NCBI GenBank assembly: GCA_025360685.1 | Contig: JANYBR010000174.1 | Coordinates: 1-19,139, forward strand | Reading direction: 5' to 3' | DNA from: Pseudomonadota bacterium | GTDB lineage: Bacteria; Pseudomonadota; Alphaproteobacteria; Micropepsales; Micropepsaceae | Length of the DNA: 19,139 nt | Shown: piece by piece, positions 1 to 6,575 of the stretch | How positions within the stretch are numbered: the stretch's first letter is position 1 | Layout of the letters: each line of letters opens with the position of its first letter | The notes under the pieces: model-generated | Database searches by the model: none | What the model was told of the DNA's origin: nothing | Seen by the model: the letters and a program-made list of their open reading frames with translations, nothing else | Program-made: the position numbers and the translations under genes

Positions 1-238
1 GGCAGCGCGCGTGGCATCGTACGTGGCATCGTACGTGGCAGCGACCGTGGCAGCGCGCGTGGCATCGTACGTGGCATCGTACGTGGCAGCGACCGTGGCA
101 GCGACCGTGGCAGCGTACGTGGCAGCGCGCGTGGCAGCGTACGTGGCAGCGTACGTGGCAGCGTCCGTGGCAGCGTCCGTGGCAGCGTCCGTGGCAGCGT
201 ACGTGGCAGCGTCCGTGGCAGCGGCCGTGGCAGCGTCA
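1..238. repeat. 12-bp tandem repeat, about 19 full units, coding on the minus strand
   Basis: Units begin GTGGCA at 11, 23, 35 and every 12 bp to 227, with a partial unit at the left edge. Each has the form GTGGCA-(G/T)CG-NNC. Read on the minus strand, the Thr codon (ACG) and one Ala codon (GCC) never change. Variation is confined to the X codon (GAC, TAC, GTC, CGC, GCC) and a GCT/GAT switch in one Ala codon. Bases 1-46 recur exactly at 49-94, a 48-bp higher-order duplication. The array continues beyond the window. Confidence 0.95.
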
Positions 239-516
239 TTTCTCTGTTGCTTTCGACAATACCATATCCATGCCGCAGCACCAGACGCAAATGCCATCAC
301 CAATGGCGACGGCACGATGACCACACGCTGAACTTTCAAGCCTGCTGCGTGGTACAGATCATGGATTGTCGTCGTTATTGCCAAAGGGTCAATCGGATCG
401 GTACGCAATGCCCGTTTTACCCACAGTTTCGCATGATCGTCCATGCGCAACTTTTCTTCTGGCGTAATCCCACCCTCAGCCCGGTCTGGGCGACGAACTA
501 TCTCGGTCTTTGCCAT
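1..516 (-). CDS. Phage protein with Ala-Ala-Thr-X tetrapeptide-repeat tail (partial, runs off left edge)
   Basis: The minus-strand frame opens with ATG at 516 and stays open to the window edge, so the C-terminus is missing (172 codons visible). Residues 1 to about 92 are an ordinary, partly basic domain (it begins MAKTEIVRRPDRAEGG and contains VVIVPSPLVMAFASGAAAWIWY). From about residue 93 the protein becomes a perfect 4-residue repeat of the form Ala/Asp-Ala-Thr-X, where X is Asp, Tyr, Val, Arg or Ala. The gene starts 3 bp after the stop of its upstream neighbour, in the same operon. I recall phage and metagenomic proteins with similar AATD/AATY stretches between globular ends, so this is probably a known but uncharacterised family. 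Function unknown. The plus-strand frame through the repeat is a shadow. Confidence 0.8.
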   Translation of the reverse strand, partial: MAKTEIVRRPDRAEGGITPEEKLRMDDHAKLWVKRALRTDPIDPLAITTTIHDLYHAAGLKVQRVVIVPSPLVMAFASGAAAWIWYCRKQQRNDAATAAATDAATYAATDAATDAATDAATYAATYAATRAATYAATVAATVAATYDATYDATRAATVAATYDATYDATRAA

Positions 517-519
517 GGC

Positions 520-852
520 TCAGTCTGCCACTTGGCGCACGACTTCGCCGCGTTCTTCGGTCTGGAAAATCTGCCGATAGATGGGGCGCTCCAAGGTTGC
601 CGCGCCATGCTCTTCGTGGGTCAGGTTTGGCTTGTCCGCGACCAGTTGCAGATAGCGTTCGGCCCCGGCGTCCCACACGCGCACCTTGGGCGCTTGCTGC
701 GTCTGGTGGATGCGGTGTGCGTGGCCGGTGACTTCGCCGTAGGCCAAGATGACATCGCCCAGCGGCGTGTTGTCCACGGCGTCCTTCGGAATGGCATCGA
801 CGCTGATCAGCAAAACGTCGCCTTGACGGATGATATGCGGTTGCTTCTTCAT
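520..852 (-). CDS. Conserved phage protein of unknown function (110 aa)
   Basis: I chose the ATG at 852 over the longer open frame because AGGAGAAACAA lies just before it and similar phage proteins begin this way. The product starts MKKQPHIIRQGDVLLISVDA and contains DVILAYGEVTGHAHRIH, then LTHEEHGAATL, ending in RQVAD. The GEVTGHAH and HEEH histidine clusters are hallmarks of a small protein found in many tailed phages. The paired histidines could bind metal, but no function is established that I know of. It sits between the NinB-like gene and the repeat-tail gene in the leftward operon. Confidence 0.85.
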   Translation of the reverse strand: MKKQPHIIRQGDVLLISVDAIPKDAVDNTPLGDVILAYGEVTGHAHRIHQTQQAPKVRVWDAGAERYLQLVADKPNLTHEEHGAATLERPIYRQIFQTEERGEVVRQVAD

Positions 853-889
853 TTGTTTCTCCTGTGGTGGGCCGCTTGATTGCGGCAGA

Positions 890-1216
890 TTACACGGTTT
901 CCCGGTCAGCCAGATACACCCCGTGATCGGCGGCGAAGGCGCTGACCTGTTCAAAGTAGTTGGAAAACTTATCGACCGGAAGGTCGGCTGTAGACTTTGG
1001 TAGCAGCAGATTCTTCCCGTTTGGCAGGCGTACATCGTCGCACCCAAGAAAGCGTGATTTGGCCCACAGATGCCATTGCTCGGTGCTGTACGTCACGCCC
1101 CCTGGTTTCACCTTATCGGCTATCTCATGGTACAGCGCCCATAGCAGCGCGTTCTGATCGTTGTTGCGCCGCATAAATCTGTGGCAGGACGGGCAACGAG
1201 GCGATTGGATTCTCAC
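890..1216 (-). CDS. NinB-like recombination protein
   Basis: The start is GTG at 1214-1216. Its GTGA overlaps the TGA of the upstream nuclease gene by 4 bp, which implies translational coupling. The 108-residue product has a CPSC pair at residues 8-11, then a RRNNDQNALLWALYHEIAD stretch and a C-terminal STADLPVDKFSNYFEQV...GVYL segment. These match the general layout of the lambda NinB/Orf family, which helps load or exchange single-strand DNA-binding proteins during phage recombination. The nuclease and SSB-like genes directly upstream support a recombination role. The N-terminal CxxC is not typical of lambda NinB, and the true start could lie at a later codon. Family call is moderate. Confidence 0.7.
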   Translation of the reverse strand: MRIQSPRCPSCHRFMRRNNDQNALLWALYHEIADKVKPGGVTYSTEQWHLWAKSRFLGCDDVRLPNGKNLLLPKSTADLPVDKFSNYFEQVSAFAADHGVYLADRETV

Positions 1217-1956
1217 TTAAGTCCCGTCTTGGCGTACCAATAGTCCCTGAGACTGATAAACATCCGTAGTCCGCGCTGCAATTCGTCCTCAGTCGCCACG
1301 ATCAATTCGGCGGTCGGGTTGTTGCGATCAACGTGCAGGATGCCGCACTTGGCGCCGACTACCTGCAACCCTTCACGGTAAGCCGCAAGCTGCATTATCT
1401 CCTCATCCCACAACTTGCGGCCCTCGGCGGGTCCGTCTTTCGACTTTGCGTCGATGACCCAATTAACCGAGTGCAGATCGGTCTTTCCGCCATAGCCCGC
1501 TTCACAGGCAAAGGACCGTTCAGCTTGCCACGTTTGATCGCCGCAATGCTCGGCAAGACAATCCTTCGCGGCTTTGATCCACGGCCAGTAATCGGCATCG
1601 GGTATCTCGCCGCGGTAGTGGCGTTCGATGGCGGCGTGGATGGACGTACCGCGATCCGCTGCGGCACGCCCCTCCTGTTGCCAATCCTCGTCTACCCGCT
1701 TGAGAAAGTCCTGTTCGTTCTCGCCGTCGATGCGCGGCAGAGTGAGGGCGGCGAGCAGCAACTGGTCCCGCTTCCATTTCTCCAGGGCCGGTGCAGCGGC
1801 CATGCGGATGATGGTGGTGACAGATGGGACCAGACCATGCTCGCGGGCATCGCGCAACGTGGTGTTGCGCTCTTTGCCGTTCTTGCCGACGATGGTGTAA
1901 CGAGGGGTGCCGGATTTGTCATACCAATGACCGGCGGATGTGGCGAAGTCAGTCAT
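1213..1956 (-). CDS. PD-(D/E)XK family phage exonuclease (RecB/Cas4-like)
   Basis: A 247-residue protein with the core of a PD-(D/E)XK nuclease. RGTSIHAAIE lies at about 102-111, GGKTD gives Asp160, and VIDAKSK gives Asp169 and Lys171, the D...DxK catalytic set. A following MQLAAYREG helix at about 188-196 fits the conserved Q-x3-Y motif of RecB-type nucleases. Such proteins process DNA ends for phage recombination. The gene starts 2 bp after the SSB-like gene and overlaps the NinB-like gene by 4 bp, giving an SSB, nuclease, mediator cassette. No convincing Shine-Dalgarno precedes the ATG, so it probably depends on coupling. No Cys cluster for an Fe-S centre is visible, which argues against a true Cas4. 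Confidence 0.85.
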   Translation of the reverse strand: MTDFATSAGHWYDKSGTPRYTIVGKNGKERNTTLRDAREHGLVPSVTTIIRMAAAPALEKWKRDQLLLAALTLPRIDGENEQDFLKRVDEDWQQEGRAAADRGTSIHAAIERHYRGEIPDADYWPWIKAAKDCLAEHCGDQTWQAERSFACEAGYGGKTDLHSVNWVIDAKSKDGPAEGRKLWDEEIMQLAAYREGLQVVGAKCGILHVDRNNPTAELIVATEDELQRGLRMFISLRDYWYAKTGLK

Positions 1957-1958
1957 GG

Positions 1959-2573
1959 CTAGAAGGGAATTTCGTCGTCAAGCGGATCGACGTGGACCTG
2001 TCCGCTGCCCTGCCTATGCGCCTTGGGGCTGACCATTTCCTGATACTCGTCGGATTGCTCGATGATCTTGCGCAACCCATCCGATAGTTTCTCGAACTTG
2101 GCTGGGTCTAACTCATCAAGCCAGAACGATTCCGAGGGATGAACTTGGGGCGGGCATTGCATTCCCTTGGGGGTAGCTGTGACTGCCGACACTTTCGCCT
2201 TGCTCTTGTCATTGTGGACGACCGACAACATGCAGGGAGCGCCGAGGACTTTCATCAGGTCGAAGTTCAGCAATTCCGCGCCGGTGAACTGTTTGCTGCG
2301 CCACGTTTCCAGGTCCTTGCGCAGATTAGCGCGTTCGGACAGGCTGTTGGTGTAGAACTTGGACACCAACAGCGGCATCGACTTGCCGTCGAACTCGACG
2401 GTTTCGCTCGGCAGTTCCCAGGTGATGAGAACCTGACTGCGGGCGGTGGGCTCGCCCAGATACTCACCGTGTTGCGTTCCCAGGTCGGTCAGCCGCACGC
2501 AGCGGGCGATGTGGGTGCCGACGGGTGCTTGCTGGAAATCGCCGCCCCCGGAGTCTTTCGCGTAACGTCCCAT
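1959..2573 (-). CDS. Single-stranded DNA-binding-like phage protein
   Basis: This 204-residue protein begins MGRYAKDSGGGDFQQAPVGT and ends in the acidic tip DPLDDEIPF. A short acidic C-terminus finishing in Pro-Phe is the signature used by bacterial and phage SSBs to recruit partners. The first 150 residues look like a beta-rich OB-fold-type region (THIARCVRLTDLG, QVLITWELP). Related phage proteins with the THIARC...LITWELP pattern lie beside recombination nucleases, as here. The SSB assignment rests on the tail, the context and that recollection. The ATG follows an AAGGA at about 10 nt. Confidence 0.75.
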   Translation of the reverse strand: MGRYAKDSGGGDFQQAPVGTHIARCVRLTDLGTQHGEYLGEPTARSQVLITWELPSETVEFDGKSMPLLVSKFYTNSLSERANLRKDLETWRSKQFTGAELLNFDLMKVLGAPCMLSVVHNDKSKAKVSAVTATPKGMQCPPQVHPSESFWLDELDPAKFEKLSDGLRKIIEQSDEYQEMVSPKAHRQGSGQVHVDPLDDEIPF

Positions 2574-2624
2574 GATCTTGAGTCCTTAGAAAGTGAAAGT
2601 GGATAGCCGTGGTCAGTATGGAAG

Positions 2625-2828
2625 TTAGGCGCTGCGAGTGTCGGTGATTTTGCTCCTGTGCGTGGATTCGATCATGGCCCACTTGATCCCGCATTCGCGG
2701 GCGAGGATGCGGGCCTGTTCCTCGGGCAATCCGAGCATCAATGCTTCGTACAGGGCATCAATACATAGCTGTTCGCGCTCAGCGGTGAGTTCGGCCAGTG
2801 CGCGGTCGTCGCGGTCGTCGTCCATCAT
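2625..2828 (-). CDS. Small acidic/helical phage protein, unknown function
   Basis: I place the start at ATG 2828, where ATGA overlaps the stop of the upstream gene by 4 bp. A longer in-frame extension would read back through that neighbour. The 67-residue product begins MMDDDRDDRALAELTAEREQ and is predicted to be largely helical, with an internal ALMLGLPEEQARILAREC segment that could be a helix-turn-helix. No family recognised. It lies last in the chain of tiny genes, ahead of the SSB-like gene. Confidence 0.65.
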   Translation of the reverse strand: MMDDDRDDRALAELTAEREQLCIDALYEALMLGLPEEQARILARECGIKWAMIESTHRSKITDTRSA

Positions 2829-3061
2829 GCCGCCTTGTCGGCTTCGGCCTTGGCCTTCGCTTCCCACTCGGCGGCGATCCGCGCGGCCTCGGCATCGTCC
2901 TTGGCGCGTTGCGCCCTCTGCTCGGCGTTGAGCAGTACCATTTCAACACTGTGCGGAAAGTTGTAGTCTGAGGTCGTCATCTGCCAGTCTCCAGGGACCA
3001 CGATCCGCGCCCAAGACAAACAGGCCTCTTTCACTTCATCCCGCGACATTTCAATCTTCAT
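2825..3061 (-). CDS. Small phage protein with Ala/Lys-rich helical tail
   Basis: The start is ATG 3061, sharing one base with the TGA of the upstream gene (TGATG) and preceded by a clear ACCGGAGA ribosome-binding motif. The 78-residue product starts MKIEMSRDEVKEACLSWARI. Its last 30 residues are a charged, Ala-rich helix, probably a coiled coil. The long frame that continues upstream to 3208 is shadow sequence of the neighbouring gene. Function unknown. The 11 nt of its leader at 3065-3075 are identical to the loop of the hairpin at 7963-7996. Confidence 0.7.
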   Translation of the reverse strand: MKIEMSRDEVKEACLSWARIVVPGDWQMTTSDYNFPHSVEMVLLNAEQRAQRAKDDAEAARIAAEWEAKAKAEADKAA

Positions 3062-3246
3062 CAGTCTCTCCGGTTGTCTAGCAGCATCAGATACCAGCGT
3101 GGTACTTCGTTGCTCGTTTCCCCGCACCTCTCGCACTTCCAGCATGAGAGGTCGTGGACGCCGTGGTGGATGGTTGGATCGCCCTCCCATGTGTCTGTCC
3201 ACACCCATTCATGTTCGCATTGCGGAGCGTCGTCGGGGTCGATCAT
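3061..3246 (-). CDS. Small putative zinc-binding phage protein
   Basis: A 61-residue protein that begins MIDPDDAPQCEHEWVWTDTW and has CWKCERCGE in its middle. The early Cys-x-His pair and the later CxxCxxC cluster could form a zinc ribbon, a common design in tiny phage regulators or host-takeover proteins. ATGA at 3246 overlaps the upstream stop by 4 bp. No family recognised beyond the metal-binding pattern. Confidence 0.7.
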   Translation of the reverse strand: MIDPDDAPQCEHEWVWTDTWEGDPTIHHGVHDLSCWKCERCGETSNEVPRWYLMLLDNRRD

Positions 3247-3374
3247 TTATTCCCCGTCCCGTTGCGCTTGCCCCGTATCTTTTGCTTGCGCTGCTCCAGG
3301 TAGCGTTTGTCGGTCGCGGCGTTGATGGCCTTGGCGAGCGCGGCGGCGCTATCTGGTGTGAGCGGGGCGATCAT
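3243..3374 (-). CDS. Very small basic phage protein (43 aa)
   Basis: The start at ATG 3374 is fixed by the ATGA overlap with the upstream stop. The product runs from MIAPLTPDSAAALAKAINAA to a strongly basic end containing KQKIRGKRNGTGNK. The tail could bind nucleic acid, but no family is recognised. The longer open frame back to 3623 is Arg- and Pro-rich shadow sequence and I reject it. Confidence 0.55.
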   Translation of the reverse strand: MIAPLTPDSAAALAKAINAATDKRYLEQRKQKIRGKRNGTGNK

Positions 3375-3604
3375 TTGACTCGCCTCATGCCCGCAAGATG
3401 AAAGTTGACCGGATCGCGCTCTTGCACCAGCGTTGCAGCGCGTCCCGCGTGGTAGCGTTGAATCTCGTACAGCCGCCGAATCTCTGCCGGAAGGGCGAGC
3501 AGCATGCGTTCGTGGTGGCCGATGCAGTAGGTCATGTCTTTCATGGCTGCGACGTGGTACCAGCGTTGGACGCGGCGGGCGATGGCGCGGCAGATGCGAA
3601 TCAT
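3371..3604 (-). CDS. Small helical phage protein, unknown function
   Basis: A 77-residue product begins MIRICRAIARRVQRWYHVAA and is mostly amphipathic helix, with a YCIGHHERMLLALPAEIRRLYE stretch. Helical proteins of this kind, rich in Arg and Ala, are common fillers of phage early operons. It overlaps both neighbours by 4 bp (ATGA at each junction). No function can be assigned. Confidence 0.6.
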   Translation of the reverse strand: MIRICRAIARRVQRWYHVAAMKDMTYCIGHHERMLLALPAEIRRLYEIQRYHAGRAATLVQERDPVNFHLAGMRRVK

Positions 3605-3756
3605 GGCTTCCCCTTCGGTTCAATCATCGCCGCCGCGGACTGCGCCAGCGCATCGCGCATGCTCGCCCCGCCAATGACGAATTCCACGGTGATGGCGACG
3701 AACCACAGCGCGAGGCAGGTGAGGATAGACAGGAGCAGGACGTAGCGGCTAGGCAT
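3601..3756 (-). CDS. Small single-span membrane protein (51 aa)
   Basis: ATG at 3756 is preceded by an ideal AACCGGAGAA leader and the frame ends at 3601, overlapping the next start by 4 bp. The first half contains a hydrophobic stretch (YVLLLSILTCLALWFVAITV) long enough for one transmembrane helix, followed by a short soluble tail ending EPKGKP. It may act at the host inner membrane, for example in superinfection exclusion or as a small inhibitor; that is speculation from topology alone. Confidence 0.65.
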   Translation of the reverse strand: MPSRYVLLLSILTCLALWFVAITVEFVIGGASMRDALAQSAAAMIEPKGKP

Positions 3757-3768
3757 TGCATTCTCCGG

Positions 3769-3963
3769 TTATTTGATCGGGCGATACCTGACTACACGTT
3801 CCAAGCCGAGTCCCGCAAGAATCTTTGGGCCGGGATCGCGGCGACCGACCATGACATCGCTCAGATAGGCCGGGCTGACATTGAATGCCTTGGCAACAGC
3901 TACCTGTTGAGTGCCGTGGCACCGCCGTTTCAGCTTGATTATTACGCCATCGCGTGTTAGCAC
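3769..3963 (-). CDS. Cro/C1-type HTH transcriptional regulator
   Basis: A 64-residue protein starting at GTG 3963 with CGGAGAA nine nucleotides upstream. Residues about 18-40 (GTQQVAVAKAFNVSPAYLSDVM) are a classical helix-turn-helix: QQVAVAKAF is the first helix and SPAYLSDVM the recognition helix. The size fits a Cro-like single-domain repressor. It is the first gene of the leftward operon and its start lies 25 bp from the -10 of the divergent promoter, so autoregulation through the inverted GTAT/ATAC repeats there is likely. It may also control the divergent DUF1064 gene. Confidence 0.8.
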   Translation of the reverse strand: MLTRDGVIIKLKRRCHGTQQVAVAKAFNVSPAYLSDVMVGRRDPGPKILAGLGLERVVRYRPIK

Positions 3964-3987
3964 TTGCGTTCTCCGTTGATGTGGTCT

Positions 3988-4015
3988 AGTATACGTCCAT
4001 ACGCTTACTTGTCAA
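3988..4015 (-). promoter_or_regulatory. Leftward sigma70-type promoter of the early operon
   Basis: On the minus strand, TTGACA (4015-4010) and TATACT (3993-3988) are separated by 16 bp. This is a consensus -35 and a 5/6 -10. An inverted GTAT/ATAC pair and an outer AGTA/TACT pair lie across the spacer and -10, a plausible operator for the HTH protein encoded just downstream. Confidence 0.8.
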
Positions 4016-4031
4016 CATATATTTTTCCTCC

Positions 4032-4397
4032 ATGCCCAAGCCGACAAAGTACCGCTCCCTCCGCACCAACGGTTACGCCAGCAAGAAAGAGGCGAAGCGA
4101 GCGGCTGAACTGAAACTGTTGGAGCGGGCCGGAGTCATCCGGTTGCTGCGAGAGCAGGTGACGTATGAATTGATCCCGCAACAGAAGGAACTGATCGTCC
4201 TGAAGGGGCAGAAGCCGAAAGTCATCGAACGGGCCTGTTCATATGTTGCCGACTTTGTGTACGAGGAGCCTATCGGTGGGGGATGGGCATTGCATTCCCT
4301 AGTCGTCGAGGACTGCAAGGGCATGCGGACGCGAGAGTACATCATCAAGAGAAAACTCCTACTCTGGATGCACGGGATACGCATCCGTGAAATATGA
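4032..4397 (+). CDS. DUF1064-family nuclease-like protein
   Basis: This 121-residue protein follows the DUF1064 layout. N-terminal KYRSLRTNGYASKKEAKRAAEL is followed by LLERAGVIRLLREQVTYEL, YVADFVYEE, and VEDCKGMRTREYIIKRKLLLW ending in GIRIREI. The family is common in phages and is thought to be a restriction-endonuclease-like fold. ASKKEA, ADF and EDxKG carry the conserved acidic and Lys residues. It is divergent from the early operon. No Shine-Dalgarno precedes the ATG, and a TATATT hexamer sits 8 bp upstream, so a leaderless transcript is possible. Confidence 0.85.
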   Translation: MPKPTKYRSLRTNGYASKKEAKRAAELKLLERAGVIRLLREQVTYELIPQQKELIVLKGQKPKVIERACSYVADFVYEEPIGGGWALHSLVVEDCKGMRTREYIIKRKLLLWMHGIRIREI

Positions 4398-4410
4398 ATA
4401 AGGTGCTGAG

Positions 4411-4839
4411 ATGAGTGCATCGGGCAATGGAATTAACGAGCCGTTAAGTGAAGAAGCGCGGCAGCGAGAAGAGCGTCTGTTTAACGCAGAGGTGGGATGG
4501 AGGCGATCATCGAAGGACTGTGCGCGCATGGAGGGAGAGCTTGATGCGGCGAATGCCGAGATTGCGCGGCTGCGTGCGGAATGCGAATGGCGGCCGATAG
4601 AGACTGCGCCGAAGGGCCGGAAGTTGATTGTCGGCTATCGAAACTGTATGGGTAATTGGCGCACGGTGATGGCTTGCTACTACCCGCCCGACACTCTCGA
4701 CAGCGAGGATACAAAATCTGAGTTTGCGGATGAAGGATGGTACGAGGAGAGCGAGACGCACGAGAAGATCATGCGGACGGACGAGGAGCCGTCGCATTGG
4801 ATGCCGTTGCCGGATGAACCGAAGGAGGTGGAGCGATGA
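4411..4839 (+). CDS. DUF551-like phage protein with N-terminal coiled coil
   Basis: The 142-residue product has a charged N-terminal coiled coil (about 10-58) followed by WRPIETAPKGRKLIVGYR and a C-terminal HWMPLPDEP. The WRPIETAPK...WMPLPxxP frame is typical of DUF551, a short domain of unknown function found in many phages. AAGG lies about 8 nt before the ATG. Its stop overlaps the next start as ATGA. Confidence 0.85.
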   Translation: MSASGNGINEPLSEEARQREERLFNAEVGWRRSSKDCARMEGELDAANAEIARLRAECEWRPIETAPKGRKLIVGYRNCMGNWRTVMACYYPPDTLDSEDTKSEFADEGWYEESETHEKIMRTDEEPSHWMPLPDEPKEVER

Positions 4840-5177
4840 GTAACAAAAGCCGCTTGGAACCGCCGCTCATGATCCCCAACGTCGAAGCCATCCTGCTGCG
4901 CACCGCCATATGCGCCGAGAATGCCGCGCCGGGCTTCTCCGACCGCGCCTGTGCTGCTGTCCTGCATCATCTGCGGCGGCTAGGCGGTGAAGCGAGCGGC
5001 GAGTGCCTAGTTGATGCGGCCAAGCTGCATCATGGCTGCGACCCGGCAGACTCCCGGGCCTATGGACCAGTGTTCCAGCGGCTTGCGCGGGAGGGCTGGA
5101 TCGTACAGGCCGGTTGGTGCATGAGGAAAAAGGGGCATTTGTCGGGTGGTGGGCGGGTGTGGCGGCTGTGTGAATGA
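4836..5177 (+). CDS. Small winged-helix-like phage protein
   Basis: A 113-residue protein translated from an ATGA overlap with the DUF551-like gene. The segment FSDRACAAVLHHLRRLGGEASGE...YGPVFQRLAREGWIVQAG...GGRVWRL reads as helices followed by a beta wing, as in winged-helix DNA-binding proteins. Phage homologues ending in GGRVWRL are familiar but unnamed. A DNA-binding role is inferred only from this pattern. Confidence 0.7.
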   Translation: MSNKSRLEPPLMIPNVEAILLRTAICAENAAPGFSDRACAAVLHHLRRLGGEASGECLVDAAKLHHGCDPADSRAYGPVFQRLAREGWIVQAGWCMRKKGHLSGGGRVWRLCE

Positions 5178-5264
5178 GCGGGATGCGGGTAGTGGTTCAG
5201 TCTGCGCCGCGATCTGTTACAACTCCATTCCCGCGCGCGCGAGGCCTGGCGTAGAATTTGATGC
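5178..5264 (+). promoter_or_regulatory. Intergenic leader with possible -10 box, no Shine-Dalgarno
   Basis: The sequence TAGAAT at 5252-5257 lies 7 bp before the ATG at 5265. No good -35 at normal spacing and no Shine-Dalgarno are visible. If the hexamer is a real -10, transcription would begin at or next to the start codon. Confidence 0.3.
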
Positions 5265-5480
5265 ATGCCCAAACGAGACATGAATCAGACCGCCTTCGAC
5301 GTGGTGCAGCGCGCGTCGGGTGAAGTTGTGCCCGAGCCGATCGACCCCAAGAAGCAGGCGGCGATCGAATCGGGGCGCAAGGGCGGTATCAAGGGCGGTA
5401 AAGCTCGCGCTGCTGCGTTGCCGGCGGAACAGCGCACGGCCATCGCCAAAAAGGCGGCTCGCAAACGGTGGGGCGGTTAG
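5265..5480 (+). CDS. KGG-motif basic small protein
   Basis: A 71-residue protein beginning MPKRDMNQTAFDVVQRASGE. Its C-terminal half has the repeat-like SGRKGGIKGGKARAAAL...RTAIAKKAARKRW. GGxKGGKARA followed by a RxxIAKKAAxxRW helix is widespread in phages, plasmids and bacterial genomes and is usually left unnamed; the basic residues suggest nucleic acid binding. It converges on the rhuM-like gene, overlapping its stop by 4 bp. Confidence 0.75.
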   Translation: MPKRDMNQTAFDVVQRASGEVVPEPIDPKKQAAIESGRKGGIKGGKARAAALPAEQRTAIAKKAARKRWGG

Positions 5481-6361
5481 GCCACCTTTTCTGCGCGCTT
5501 CTTCGCCTTAGCATGATCGACCAACTTGTCGAAGTCGGACTTGAACACTCGATCCTGAATCACACGAAACTTTTCGAACTCGGCGACCGCGTGGGTTTCG
5601 GCTGTATCGCGCTTGACGTGCCCGAAGTTCTCCAGCAGTTCGTATTCGTTGAACCGAATGAAGTCGTCGAGCTTCGTCGCCCAATCTTTCATCTTCATGG
5701 GGATGCGCCGCTTGGCGAAGCCTTCCGCCACATCTAGGTAGCCGCTTACGAGCAGATGGAGACCTTGAAGCTCGTCCTCGCTCAGGTAGTTTTTCCCGAT
5801 CGTAACGTCCGGTTTCGTTACCTTACCGGTGCTCTTGGCATTCTTGAACGTGGACAGACCCATATGCCGCTTTGATGCATCGGCGCGCTTGTAGATCAAC
5901 TCCGCCGACGTGTGCCCATGAATCGCGTAGTGGAGCTTGTCCTGCACGCTGGCGTAGAAGTGGTGGCTAATGGGCGATTCCTTGTCGTAGTCCACACTAA
6001 GCGCGTAAATGTCGGTGATCTTCTGGTAAAAGCGCCTCTCCGAAGCTCGAATGTCGCGGATGCGTTCGAGCAACTCGTCGAAGTAGTCCTTGCCGAACCC
6101 CTGGCTGCCCTGCTTTAGGCGTTCGTCGTCGAGCACGAAGCCTTTCACAAGATATTCGCGCAGTACGCCGGTAGCCCACTTGCGGAAGTGCGTCGCTTCG
6201 TGCGAATTCACCCTGTAGCCAACAGAAATTATTGCATCGAGGTTGTAGACGTTGGTGTCATAAGGTTTCCCATCAAGGGCAGTTATCCGGAATTTCCGGA
6301 CAACTGAAGCCTCTATCAATTCTCCGCTACGAAAGACGTTTTGCAGATGCTCGCCAACCAG
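5477..6361 (-). pseudogene. rhuM-like virulence protein gene, 5'-truncated
   Basis: The frame encodes the body of a RhuM-family protein: VRKFRITALDGKPYDTNVYNLDAIISVGYRVNS, WATGVLREYLVKGFVLDDERLKQG, FGKDYFDELLERIRDIRASERRFYQKITDIYA and MKMKDWATKLDDFIRFNEYE. Full-length members are about 330 residues. They open with a wing-and-helix domain that ends in a HIKNIFxEGEL-like segment. Here that homology survives only as EHLQNVFRSGELIEASVV, upstream of a possible TTG start at 6319, and then meets TAG at 6362-6364. No ATG lies in the remaining frame. The missing part is replaced by a transposase fragment. A shortened protein from TTG is possible but its signal (GGAG 2 nt away) is poor. RhuM function is not well defined. 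Confidence 0.8.
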
Positions 6362-6506
6362 CTACGTCGAGCGCGCGAACCTGACGATGCGTATGCACAT
6401 GCGCCGATTCACTCGGCTAACCAACGGGTTCAGCAAGAAGGTCGAGAACCACATGCATGCTGTAAGTTTGCACTTTATGTACTATAACTTCTGTAAGATT
6501 CACAAG
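6357..6506 (+). pseudogene. Transposase C-terminal fragment (IS1-like DDE family)
   Basis: The plus-strand frame from 6357 reads TSYVERANLTMRMHMRRFTR then LTNGFSKKVENHMHAVSLHF and MYYNFCKIHK. This resembles the end of a DDE transposase usually annotated as IS1-like. The Glu of YVER is in the position of the catalytic glutamate. There is no start codon or upstream transposase domain, and likeness stops after KIHK. It abuts the truncated 5' end of the rhuM-like gene, so insertion followed by deletion probably removed both. Confidence 0.8.
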
Positions 6507-6539
6507 TCAAGACCCAAGCCTACCGGGATGCGAAAGTGC

Positions 6540-6569
6540 TTGACACGTCCGCGGATTTTTAGTTAGGAT
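6540..6569 (+). promoter_or_regulatory. Rightward promoter before a structured non-coding region
   Basis: TTGACA at 6540-6545 and TAGGAT at 6564-6569 are spaced 18 bp apart. Transcription would begin near 6576, three bases before the first hairpin of the structured region, and no convincing gene begins within 450 bp. A second promoter of very similar type occurs at 7863. Confidence 0.55.
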
Positions 6570-6575
6570 GATCGT

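Noticed and set aside
1..238. CRISPR array
   Set aside because: Units are 12 bp, contiguous and coding; there are no unique spacers and no cas genes.
11..331. Plus-strand frame encoding a VAAS/VAAY repeat protein
   Set aside because: It is the shadow of the minus-strand gene. Only the minus frame continues into normal protein sequence with a start beside the operon neighbour, and the plus frame has no ribosome-binding site.
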